The position numbers were made by a program, and so were the translations under genes. Shown in pieces: positions 16,229 through 23,410 of a DNA stretch of 36,217 nucleotides (the stretch's first letter is position 1; every line of letters starts with the position of its first letter). Where the stretch lies: assembly GCA_012842425.1 (NCBI GenBank), contig DUSU01000078.1, positions 1 through 36,217 on the forward strand, given 5' to 3'. The notes under the pieces were generated by a model. That model was not told the DNA's origin. It saw nothing but the letters and a program-made list of their open reading frames with translations, and ran no database searches. This DNA comes from Candidatus Fermentithermobacillaceae bacterium. GTDB taxonomy: Bacteria > Bacillota > Sulfobacillia > Fermentithermobacillales > Fermentithermobacillaceae.

Positions 16229-16413
16229 TTCGTCACCTCCTTCCCATTTGTGACTCTGACATTTCTCCGCAAAAGCGCAGTTTCCTGCCGGAATACAATT
16301 GATTTTTAATCCTCAACTGGCACTTGTCTGTCTAATCAGTCTTCGGTTGGAGAGCTTGGGGAGCCTTTCTAGACAAAATATGCCCAGGTCAGGATATATA
16401 GAATGGAATAAGT
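16229..16413 (-). promoter_or_regulatory. Upstream region of the membrane operon, promoter unresolved
   Basis: This A/T-richer gap lies between the nrdJ terminator and protein A and must hold the operon promoter. The best -35/-10-like pair on the minus strand (TTAGAC, 18 nt, GATTAA) is weak. I see no open frame supported by a ribosome binding site and no recognisable riboswitch. Confidence 0.3.
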
Positions 16414-16442
16414 AAAGGAAGGTGCGCGGAGCACCTTCCTTT
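16414..16442 (-). terminator. Terminator of nrdJ
   Basis: A 12-bp perfect stem, AAAGGAAGGTGC with its reverse complement, has a 5-nt loop and starts 30 nt after the nrdJ stop. On the minus strand the stem ends in CCTTT and is followed by ACTTATTCC. It separates nrdJ from the membrane operon downstream on the same strand. Confidence 0.85.
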
Positions 16443-16472
16443 GTCAGATTTCTTAAGTAAACCAAACGCCTT

Positions 16473-19400
16473 CTAGCACTCGCTGTGGCCGCAAGCAAGA
16501 CACTTGGCGCAGCCCTCAACGTGGACCAGGTTCCACGTTCCGCACTGGGGACACAACCCGAACTTGTTTCCCGGCGCAAGGGGCAAGGCGTCCTGGACAG
16601 GACCTATCTCTTCGTCCTCTTCTTCCTCGGTATCATTCCGGAGATACTCGTCCAGGAACTGTCCGATGGCGTCCGGAACCGACCGGACCCTGTTTGGACC
16701 AAACCCGATGGCCCGGGAACCGCCGATACCTAGGAGCTGGTCGGCAATCTCCTGTGGATCTACGCCGGACCTCAGGGCGGTTGAGATGAGCCTGGCTATG
16801 GCCTCGGTGAAGGCCGATACGTCGCTGCCCGCCTTGCCGATCTGGGCAAACAGCTCGACCGGGTGACCGTTAAGGGTGTTCAGAGTCAGGAACAACTTGC
16901 CTACCGGCGTCTCCTTGGCCGCGGTAAAGCCGTCCAGGCGAACGGGCCGTTCTATGGGCTTTATGTGGCCCCAGACCCCGTTTATCTTCGCCTTGCCGTG
17001 TAGTTCACGGGGATCGAGCTGAGCCTCACCGGTCGCCGGGGCCTCACTTGTACCTTGTCCCTGCGCCTTCTTGTCGGCCCCAACGGTCAGCACCTGCTCG
17101 CTCCGGCTACCGTCGCGGTACACGGTTACTCCCTTGCAGCCCAACTTGTTGGCGAGGACGAACACTTCCTTGACCTCTTCCCTGGTCGCCTCATTGGGGA
17201 AGTTGACGGTCTTGGATACCGCGTTGTGCGTGTGCTTCTGGAAGGCCGCCTGCATCCTTATATGCCACTCAGGCGTTATGTCGTGGGCGGTCACGAACAC
17301 CTTCCTGACTTCCTCGGGGACACCTTGGATGTCGTGCAAGGACCCGTGCTCCGCGATCTTCTCCATGAGCTCGTCGCTGTAGAACCCAAGGGTGCGCGCA
17401 ACCCGCTCAAACCTTGGGTTCACCTCAACGAGGGCCTTCTTGTCGAGCACGTGCCTTGTGAAGGCAATGCTGAACAAGGGCTCGATGCCTGATGAGGCGC
17501 TCCCTATGATACTGATCGTCCCGGTGGGCGCGATTGTCGTAGTGGTGGCGTTTCTCACGGGTTTTTTCCGGGCGGCATAGACGCTCTTTCCGTAGTTGGC
17601 AAAGGTGCCGCGGGACTCGGCCAGCTCCATGGAAGCCTTTACAGACTCCTCCTCGATGAAGCCCATGACGCTCTCGGCGAGCTCCAGGGCTTCTTCCGAG
17701 CAGTAAGGTATGCCCAGGTCGAGGAGCATGTCGGCCCAGCCCATGACGCCCAAACCGATCTTCCGGTTGCCGTGAGCCATCTCATCTATCTCAGGCAGCG
17801 GGTACTTGTTGGCGTCGATCAGGTTATCCAGGAAATGCACTCCCGCCCTGACCGTCTTCCTGAGTCCGTCCCAATCAACTCGGTCCTTTACCCCCTTGGG
17901 GGCCTCCTTGCTCCCCCACACAGGTTTCGTGAAGGCGCCTAGGTTCACTGATCCCAGACAGCACGCCTCGTAGGGCAAGAGCGGCTGCTCTCCGCAGTTG
18001 GATACGACAATCCCGTTGGCTATGAAGGAATGGCTAATGGGGACCGTAAGATCGAAGACTTCTTTTTCGCCGGCCGGTTCGAGGGACTCTACGATGTCAA
18101 CGTACTGCTGACGGTAGAACCCTCTTGACCGCCTTCTCAGGTCTCCGATCTTCTCGGCGAAACGGTCATCTGCGAACCCCACTTCATCGATGAAGCGTCC
18201 CAGGTTATCTCCACTCACCTGGAGTTCATACAGCACGGCGTCACTCACATATACCCTCGTGGGGCCGTTAACAGACTCATAGGCGAAAGACCCCCCGACA
18301 GGCCTGGACCTTTCATAGATGGTTGACATGATCCCGAGGTTTAAAAGGAGAACCTGCACGTCCTCTAGGAGGGCCCTTGACTTCGAGGTAAGCCTGACGT
18401 AGGCCGTGCCGTTGTGCGCGTTCGCCAAAGTGCCGTCGGCCGTGAATATCCCCTGCAGGAAACCAATTACTGCTTCACGAGTGGCCCTGAAGAGCGTTTC
18501 GGGGACTCTCTTGACGGCGGACCTACCGGGTAGGACCCCAAGGCTCCGGAAGAACTCGACCACCGAACGAGAGTGATAGCTGAGGTGGTAAACACCATTC
18601 GCGCGCCTAACGGGCTTCACAGGTCCGTACCACCGGTCGAGAGCCGACTTCACCGTATCCATGACGCGGAGGTCTTGTTCGGCGAAGGTGAACCCAACGC
18701 GAGAGTTCTTCCCAGAATCTATGAGCCAACCGTCGCCGATAAGCCAGCCTAAGACGAGGCCCAGTTCTCCGGACCAACTTGTCGGGAAATCGGTTTGATA
18801 TGTACGGCCATTGGCTCCGGTCCTTAGGTTCCTGACCGGGACGGGCAGCGATGGGTCAAGGCTGAACTGTCCGGCGCCGGACTGAATTAGGACCGAGTCC
18901 ACGCCAGGCCGCAGGCTGCCGGCAGGCACCCACCCTCGAGGAGTCATGATCTTGTGGTCGGCTGTAACCTCCACAGAGTACCCACGCTTGGTCCTGAGTC
19001 GGATTACATCCTTAACGGCAGTCCGGAAAGCCCTCGACAAGGGCACGACATCCACTCCGGTCACAGTGTCTACGGCTGTTCCCGAAGTCCCTTCTCGGAC
19101 CATCCCGCCGAATGAGACACGCCGGTCAACGGCTACTCCGACTCCTCCCGTAGACCACTTCTCGGCTATTTCCCTAATAGGGATGAGACCCATTTCCGTG
19201 GACACAAGAGCGTCGCCGGCAACACACGGGTTAGTACTCTCGATCTCCCCAATCTCAGGAGTCGGGTTATCCTTGTTGAGCCGGTCGAGGAAGATGATGC
19301 CCGGCTCGCCGTTCCTCCAGGCCTGGTCTACGATTTTCTCAAAGACTTCCCGGGCGTTCAGTTTACCGGTAACCTTTCCGTTCCGGGGGTTTACCAGTTC

Positions 19401-20240
19401 GTACTCTTCGCCCTTCTCCACTGCCTCCATGAACTTCTCGGTGATTCCTACGGATATGTTGAAGTTGGTCAGTTCGCTGTTATCGGTCTTGCAGGTAATA
19501 AACTCGAGTATATCGGGGTGATCGACGCGAAGGATCCCCATGTTCGCCCCGCGCCTTACTCCACCTTGCTTGACCGCCTCCGTCGCTGCGTTAAACACCT
19601 TCATGAAAGAGACGGGGCCGGATGCCACTCCACCCGTGGACTTCACGACATCGTTCTTAGGCCGGAGCCTGCTGAAACTAAAACCGGTCCCGCCGCCCGA
19701 TTGATGGATCAGGGCCGCGTGCTTCAGCGAATCGAATATGCTGACCATCGAATCTTCTATGGGCAATACGAAACAAGCCGATAATTGCTGGAGTTCACGT
19801 CCGGCGTTTATGAGGGCGGGCGAGTTGGGAAGAAACTTGGCATCGGTCATCACTTCGTAGAACCTGACCGCCAGCTCGCGGATCTCATGCTTCTTCGTCT
19901 CGACCAGTTCTCGAAAACCATCCCAAGTGAGTTTCACAAGACCCTTTGACTCAAGACGAGTAAAGGCCATCTTCAGGGTCGCCCAGTCCCATTCGGAAAC
20001 CGCAAACTCGAGGTCGCCTGCGACATCCGGTTTCTCAGGAGCGCCCGCTACGCTCGCAGTCTTTTTCTGTCGCCTCTCTGGCCCGGCATAAACCTCGGGA
20101 TAATACACGAAATCCATGAGGGCGATGTTTTTCGCCACCCGCCAGAACATCTCCGCGGGAGTCTCAAGAGGTTTTCCCGCCTCGTCCTTCTTCAGGTACC
20201 TCTTCTCCAAAACCTGAATCGCGTTTTCAGAAAGGTTCAA
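16473..20240 (-). CDS. nrdJ: Adenosylcobalamin-dependent ribonucleoside-diphosphate reductase (class II) with intein
   Basis: The precursor is 1255 residues; removing the intein (339-748) leaves 845, normal for NrdJ. Class II reductases make deoxyribonucleotides using a thiyl radical from vitamin B12, without oxygen. Visible are LPNSPALINAGREL (137-150), the redox Cys156 in LSACFVLP, SGGGTGFSFSRLRP (181-193), the split catalytic loop Asn337-Pro-[intein]-Cys749-Gly-Glu751, LPYEACCLGSVNLG, and the phosphate-binding APTGTISIIGSASSG (904-918). There is a C-terminal cysteine-rich tail (CPQC, CAKCLACGHSEC) that passes electrons or binds zinc. There is no N-terminal ATP-cone. The start is TTG at 20240 after GGGAGG. 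It follows nrdR by 100 nt, so NrdR probably controls it. Splicing is required for activity because the intein splits the radical-site loop. Confidence 0.95.
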   Translation of the reverse strand: MNLSENAIQVLEKRYLKKDEAGKPLETPAEMFWRVAKNIALMDFVYYPEVYAGPERRQKKTASVAGAPEKPDVAGDLEFAVSEWDWATLKMAFTRLESKGLVKLTWDGFRELVETKKHEIRELAVRFYEVMTDAKFLPNSPALINAGRELQQLSACFVLPIEDSMVSIFDSLKHAALIHQSGGGTGFSFSRLRPKNDVVKSTGGVASGPVSFMKVFNAATEAVKQGGVRRGANMGILRVDHPDILEFITCKTDNSELTNFNISVGITEKFMEAVEKGEEYELVNPRNGKVTGKLNAREVFEKIVDQAWRNGEPGIIFLDRLNKDNPTPEIGEIESTNPCVAGDALVSTEMGLIPIREIAEKWSTGGVGVAVDRRVSFGGMVREGTSGTAVDTVTGVDVVPLSRAFRTAVKDVIRLRTKRGYSVEVTADHKIMTPRGWVPAGSLRPGVDSVLIQSGAGQFSLDPSLPVPVRNLRTGANGRTYQTDFPTSWSGELGLVLGWLIGDGWLIDSGKNSRVGFTFAEQDLRVMDTVKSALDRWYGPVKPVRRANGVYHLSYHSRSVVEFFRSLGVLPGRSAVKRVPETLFRATREAVIGFLQGIFTADGTLANAHNGTAYVRLTSKSRALLEDVQVLLLNLGIMSTIYERSRPVGGSFAYESVNGPTRVYVSDAVLYELQVSGDNLGRFIDEVGFADDRFAEKIGDLRRRSRGFYRQQYVDIVESLEPAGEKEVFDLTVPISHSFIANGIVVSNCGEQPLLPYEACCLGSVNLGAFTKPVWGSKEAPKGVKDRVDWDGLRKTVRAGVHFLDNLIDANKYPLPEIDEMAHGNRKIGLGVMGWADMLLDLGIPYCSEEALELAESVMGFIEEESVKASMELAESRGTFANYGKSVYAARKKPVRNATTTTIAPTGTISIIGSASSGIEPLFSIAFTRHVLDKKALVEVNPRFERVARTLGFYSDELMEKIAEHGSLHDIQGVPEEVRKVFVTAHDITPEWHIRMQAAFQKHTHNAVSKTVNFPNEATREEVKEVFVLANKLGCKGVTVYRDGSRSEQVLTVGADKKAQGQGTSEAPATGEAQLDPRELHGKAKINGVWGHIKPIERPVRLDGFTAAKETPVGKLFLTLNTLNGHPVELFAQIGKAGSDVSAFTEAIARLISTALRSGVDPQEIADQLLGIGGSRAIGFGPNRVRSVPDAIGQFLDEYLRNDTEEEEDEEIGPVQDALPLAPGNKFGLCPQCGTWNLVHVEGCAKCLACGHSEC
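17997..19226 (-). mobile_element. Intein with LAGLIDADG homing endonuclease in nrdJ
   Basis: This 410-residue in-frame protein intron runs from Cys339 to Asn748, with Cys749 as the +1 residue. Splicing blocks are block A CVAGDALVSTEMG, block B VTADHKIMTPRGW with His429, and block F VFDLTVPISHSFIANG with His737. The end is VVSN before Cys749. The penultimate residue is Ser747 rather than the usual His, a tolerated but less common variant. The endonuclease domain has both dodecapeptide motifs, LGWLIGDG (498-504 region) and LQGIFTADG (595-603), each with its acidic residue, so it may still cut. Extein sequence on both sides joins perfectly as STNP-CGEQ. Confidence 0.95.
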
Positions 20241-20340
20241 CCTGTACTGCCTCCCACCGGCTCAAAGCCTTCTCTCTATTTGTGTTACCTCCGCTGGTCC
20301 TCTCCCCCCACTAAGGCCCGCAGCCTTTTCGAAAGGACCT

Positions 20341-20829
20341 TCAGTCGCCAGGGTCTTCTGTTTTTTTCTTGCCCTCCTTGTCTCTAAGAATCCTCTCAAG
20401 TTCCTCACGAAACCCCATGAGATCAGTGAACTCCCTGTATACCGACGCAAACCGGACATAGGCGACGTCATCGATAGCCCGGAGTTTCTCCATGACCAGC
20501 TCGCCGGTCTCTTTGGAAGTCACCTCGCCCCTCCCCGACTCCCTTAGGGCGCGTTCAACCTCATACGCTGCTTCCTCCAGGGTCTCCAGGGGTATGGGGC
20601 GCTTCTCGCAAGCTCGCAGCATCCCCGACAAAATCTTCTGCCGGGAAAACATCTCTCGACTTCCGTCCTTCTTAATCACCAAGAGGGGAGCTTCTTCGAC
20701 CCGTTCGTAGGTGGTGAAGCGGCGGCCGCAATTCGGACACTCACGACGCCTGCGTATGGCGGTATCTTCGTCGGTAGGACGAGATTCTAGCACTCTGGAG
20801 TCAAGGAAACCGCAGAATGGGCATTTCAA
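20341..20829 (-). CDS. nrdR: Transcriptional repressor NrdR
   Basis: This 162-residue regulator has an N-terminal zinc ribbon with cysteines 3, 6, 31 and 34 (MKCPFCG and CPNCGRRF) and an ATP-cone domain (about 49-139: [21 protein letters not shown]). NrdR senses ATP/dATP and represses ribonucleotide reductase genes by binding pairs of NrdR boxes. I start it at TTG 20829, giving the family-typical MKCPFCG beginning with GGTGGAG 7 nt upstream; a longer frame begins at 20880. It precedes nrdJ by 100 nt on the same strand, matching its role. I did not find a clear pair of NrdR boxes in the nrdR-nrdJ gap or just upstream. Confidence 0.95.
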   Translation of the reverse strand: MKCPFCGFLDSRVLESRPTDEDTAIRRRRECPNCGRRFTTYERVEEAPLLVIKKDGSREMFSRQKILSGMLRACEKRPIPLETLEEAAYEVERALRESGRGEVTSKETGELVMEKLRAIDDVAYVRFASVYREFTDLMGFREELERILRDKEGKKKTEDPGD

Positions 20830-20914
20830 GGAGCCTCTCCACCCTTCACGGACGGGATACCCCAAAGAGAGCGCAACCAAACGGATGTGTGCGCTATATC
20901 TGGGTACGAGGCTC

Positions 20915-21331
20915 CTATTCTACGCTAGATGTATTTCTCCTTGTGGATTTCTCGCGGGCGCGAGAAATAAAGCGGTCGACCGAAACGAGGAACCTCTCGT
21001 GCGTACCTTCGCCAACCTTGTCTACACCGTCATGGGCCTCTACCTGGAAAACAAGTCGTCGTCCGTCGATTTGGGTCAAAGTGGCAGTGGCGGTAACCGT
21101 AAACCCGGGAGGTGTCGCCGAAATATGCCTGATATTGACGAGCGTGCCCACGCTGGACTCTCCCGGCTCCATGTAGGGCTTAAGGGCATCCATAGCCGCT
21201 TCCTCCATAAGAAGCACCAGGTTGGGCGTGGAGAAAACGTCTACTGCCCCGCTGCCCGTTGAAGAGGCCAGGTTGGAAGCAGTCACCTCTACGGTGGCTT
21301 TGCCTTGGATTCCAATCTCTACGGGCTTCAT
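20915..21331 (-). CDS. Hotdog-fold thioesterase of the FlK-like family
   Basis: This 138-residue single-domain thioesterase resembles the fluoroacetyl-CoA thioesterase FlK. The candidate catalytic residues Thr35 ([15 protein letters not shown]), Glu43 and His69 ([12 protein letters not shown]), with Gly62, have the same spacing as Thr42, Glu50, His76 and Gly69 of FlK as I remember it. The FlK gate residue Phe36 corresponds here to Ala29, so selectivity for fluoroacetyl-CoA is unlikely; an unidentified short acyl-CoA is more probable. The start ATG lies one base after the stop of the OsmC-like gene, so the two are co-translated. A TTTCTCGCG hairpin occurs inside its 3' end (20948-20967). Confidence 0.87.
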   Translation of the reverse strand: MKPVEIGIQGKATVEVTASNLASSTGSGAVDVFSTPNLVLLMEEAAMDALKPYMEPGESSVGTLVNIRHISATPPGFTVTATATLTQIDGRRLVFQVEAHDGVDKVGEGTHERFLVSVDRFISRAREKSTRRNTSSVE

Positions 21332-21332
21332 C

Positions 21333-21718
21333 TTACTTGTTAAGGGTGAAAGTAAGGTTCATCTTGACGTTCAATGACTGGATAAGCGGACATGCTTTCT
21401 CGGTGGCCTCCAGGCACTCCTTGAGTTTTTCCTCGGTGAGTCCGGGGCACTCGACGTCGTAATGAGCGTTTATGGTCTCGAACCTGCGCGGGTTGTCAAT
21501 CCTCACACCTTCGATGGAATCTCGATTTTGGTGGCCGTAAAGCCTTCTTTACCGAGGACTGCCCTAAGCACCGAACCGCTGCAACCGGCAACTGCCATGA
21601 GTAGGTAATCGGTGGCACGAGGCGCGTCTCCGCCTACGGTCACCTGGTTTCCTCTTGAGTCCACACACAGGATGTTGCTTGTTTGGACACTCGCGGTGAT
21701 TTTCTGGGTTTCGGCCAC
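21333..21718 (-). pseudogene. OsmC-family peroxidase-like gene broken by a single-base frameshift
   Basis: The first frame (GTG 21718, after AGGAGGGG) encodes the OsmC N-terminal half, including the conserved Cys in YLLMAVAGCSGSVLRAVLG. It runs into a stop (TGA) just after GFTATKIEIPSKV, near 21503. Reading the other frame from about 21520 gives DSIEGVRIDNPRRFETINAH, then the second OsmC cysteine in EKACPLIQSLNVK, ending at TAA 21333. The break equals a one-base deletion near 21515-21525. Both redox cysteines and the C-terminus are intact and the junction to the thioesterase gene is preserved. The damage is therefore recent, a sequencing error, or (less likely) recoded; no slippery heptamer is seen. 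OsmC proteins reduce organic hydroperoxides with paired cysteines. Confidence 0.85.
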
Positions 21719-21777
21719 GGAAGACCCCTCCTCTCATACAGGTGGAAGACACGTAGAACATGCATGTATGATCATAG

Positions 21778-21793
21778 TACCTCTCGGGAGGTA
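21778..21793. other. Short inverted repeat between osmC-like and glycosylase genes
   Basis: TACCTC-TCGG-GAGGTA lies in the gap between the divergent genes, close to ACATGCATGT and ATGATCAT palindromes (about 21758-21775). This cluster of dyads may hold divergent promoters and an operator. No clear -35/-10 pair was found. Confidence 0.3.
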
Positions 21794-21896
21794 AGAAAAG
21801 GGGCTAGGCGGGTTTTAACCCCAGTCCACTTCGGGTACTTTTGTGCGTTTTGGGTGCTTTGTGCATTCCGTTACCCAAGGAAAAGGAGAGAGAAGG

Positions 21897-22679
21897 TTGG
21901 ACAGAAAGCATGCGGAACACGAGGCCCTTGAGGCAGAGCGCAACGCGCGGACAACAAGAGACGGGGTCCTGACTGAAGACGATATCCTGCGTCTCCCTCG
22001 CCTCACCCGCGATTTCTGCTCCGTCCGCGCCCTGGAGCTGGCCCCACGACTTCTGGGGACCATCTTGGTCCGCCGGACTCCCGAAGGCCTGACCGCCGGC
22101 AAAATTATCGAAGTTGAGGCATACGAAGGCCCCGAAGACAGGGCGTGCCACGCCTTCGGGGGGCGGAGGACAAGGCGAAATGAGGTCATGTACGGCCCTC
22201 CCGGAGGCGCTTACGTCTACTTTACGTACGGGATGCACTGGATGCTTAACGTTGTAGCTGCACCCGAAGGTGTCCCCCACGCCGTCCTCATCCGCTCTCT
22301 TGATCCCATTGCAGGCATTGAACTTATGGCCAAGCGCAGGCGCGGAGCGCTGCCTTACGCTGAAGGTCCGGGAAGGCTCTGTCAGGCCCTATCTATCACC
22401 GGGGCCGACAACGGGACAGGCCTTGCAGAAGAACGCCGGGCTAAGGGTGAGAGGGCCATGAAGGACCGGGCCATGAGCGCCGCAGGGTCTCAAGGAGCTC
22501 CGGGAGCAGGGTATGACATGTTCATAGCCAAGCCGCCGGAAGGTATGGATTCACCGCCGCCATACATCGTGACAAAACGAGTAGGAGTCGGAAACTCGGG
22601 AGAGGCCAAGCACTACCCGTGGAGGTTCGTTGTAACCGGTACGGGCCCTTCCAAAATGAAGGTGGACTACCCGGAATAG
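21897..22679 (+). CDS. 3-methyladenine DNA glycosylase (AAG/MPG family)
   Basis: This base-excision repair enzyme of about 260 residues removes alkylated purines. Family motifs are LAPRLLGTILV, the catalytic-Glu region AGKIIEVEAYEGPEDRACHA, RNEVMYGPPGGAYVYFTYGM and NVVAAPEGVPHAVLIRSLDP. GPGRLCQALSI and a C-terminal KHYPWRFVVTG follow. The start is TTG at 21897 with AAGGAGA at 7-nt spacing; a GTG at 21843 would add 18 residues without a ribosome binding site. The first 35 residues are charged and not conserved in the family as I know it. It stands alone on the plus strand between two minus-strand operons and ends 15 nt from the alpha/beta hydrolase stop, with no strong terminator in between. 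Confidence 0.93.
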   Translation: MDRKHAEHEALEAERNARTTRDGVLTEDDILRLPRLTRDFCSVRALELAPRLLGTILVRRTPEGLTAGKIIEVEAYEGPEDRACHAFGGRRTRRNEVMYGPPGGAYVYFTYGMHWMLNVVAAPEGVPHAVLIRSLDPIAGIELMAKRRRGALPYAEGPGRLCQALSITGADNGTGLAEERRAKGERAMKDRAMSAAGSQGAPGAGYDMFIAKPPEGMDSPPPYIVTKRVGVGNSGEAKHYPWRFVVTGTGPSKMKVDYPE

Positions 22680-22693
22680 CCGGGAAGCCGGGT

Positions 22694-23410
22694 CTACCCT
22701 CCCCCGGACCGCTCCCAGAAAGACTTAAGGACCCTCGCCAGCCCGTGGGCATCTTCCAGCTGGGGGATGTGCCCGCAACCCGGTAAAGGAACTACCGTCA
22801 CGCAGATTCCTGCCTCTGCAAGCTCGTCGCCCAATCGCCGGAAATAACAAGGGGGGATCACGGCGTCTTCCTCGCCGTAGACGAGTAGAACAGGTTTTCC
22901 GCTGAGGTACTCAGCCTCGCTTGCAGGATACGGCGGCCACGGGACGCCCGCCGCGAGCAGGGGAGCAGCCTTGGCGTAATCCTCACGCAAGACTCCGGCG
23001 TCTTCCCGGGAGATGTGACCCGGGCTTGCTGCCAGACCCCTCAGGGGACTCTCGAACACTAAGGAATCTGGGTTCCGACCGCTCATCGAGGCAGCGCGGC
23101 GTGCCTCGCAATAGGCCCGGGTAGCCGGAGCGAGGAGAGTCACAGAGGAGACCCAAGGCTCTTTGGCCAGGTGAACGGCTATTGCGCCTCCCAGGGAGTG
23201 CCCTACCAAGTGCACCCGCCGTCCTGAAACGAGCGCACGGAAGTAATGCAGCCAGTCCTCGAAGGACAAGGATGTACCTTGCGGCAGCCGGGCGTCGCCC
23301 ATACCGGGGATATCCGGGGTGAGGACCCCCTCCGGGGATTCCATGGCCTCGAGGAGTCTCCGCCAAATGCGCCCGGAACTGGCGGTCCCGTGGATGAACA
23401 GGTGCGTCAC
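22694..23410 (-). CDS. Alpha/beta hydrolase, coupled to the YhaN-like gene
   Basis: This 238-residue serine hydrolase has oxyanion motif FIHGTASSGRIW (5-16), nucleophile elbow GHSLGG with Ser72, acid Asp182 in VYGEEDAVIPP, and His214 in GCGHIPQLED, a complete catalytic triad. The substrate is unknown; the size fits small esterases, C-C hydrolases and lipases. GTG at 23410 overlaps the stop of the YhaN-like gene by 4 bases (GTGA), so translation is coupled. A link to DNA repair is not expected from the family, and the coupling may only reflect operon packing. Confidence 0.9.
   Translation of the reverse strand: MTHLFIHGTASSGRIWRRLLEAMESPEGVLTPDIPGMGDARLPQGTSLSFEDWLHYFRALVSGRRVHLVGHSLGGAIAVHLAKEPWVSSVTLLAPATRAYCEARRAASMSGRNPDSLVFESPLRGLAASPGHISREDAGVLREDYAKAAPLLAAGVPWPPYPASEAEYLSGKPVLLVYGEEDAVIPPCYFRRLGDELAEAGICVTVVPLPGCGHIPQLEDAHGLARVLKSFWERSGGG

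Noticed and set aside
16240-16410. Riboswitch or small RNA in the gap before the unknown membrane operon
   Set aside because: No recognisable conserved motif or extended pairing apart from the nrdJ terminator.
20241-20340. Cobalamin riboswitch for the B12-dependent reductase nrdJ
   Set aside because: The gap is only 100 nt and lacks a B12-box-like motif; nrdJ genes are usually controlled by NrdR.
20880-20915. Possible NrdR box (CTATAT-containing stretch) upstream of nrdR
   Set aside because: Only part of one half-site matches the remembered consensus and no second box at the usual spacing was found.
20948-20967. Perfect hairpin TTTCTCGCG-GG-CGCGAGAAA taken as a terminator
   Set aside because: It lies inside the 3' coding part of the thioesterase gene and has no following T-tract on the minus strand. 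A regulatory role is possible but unsupported.
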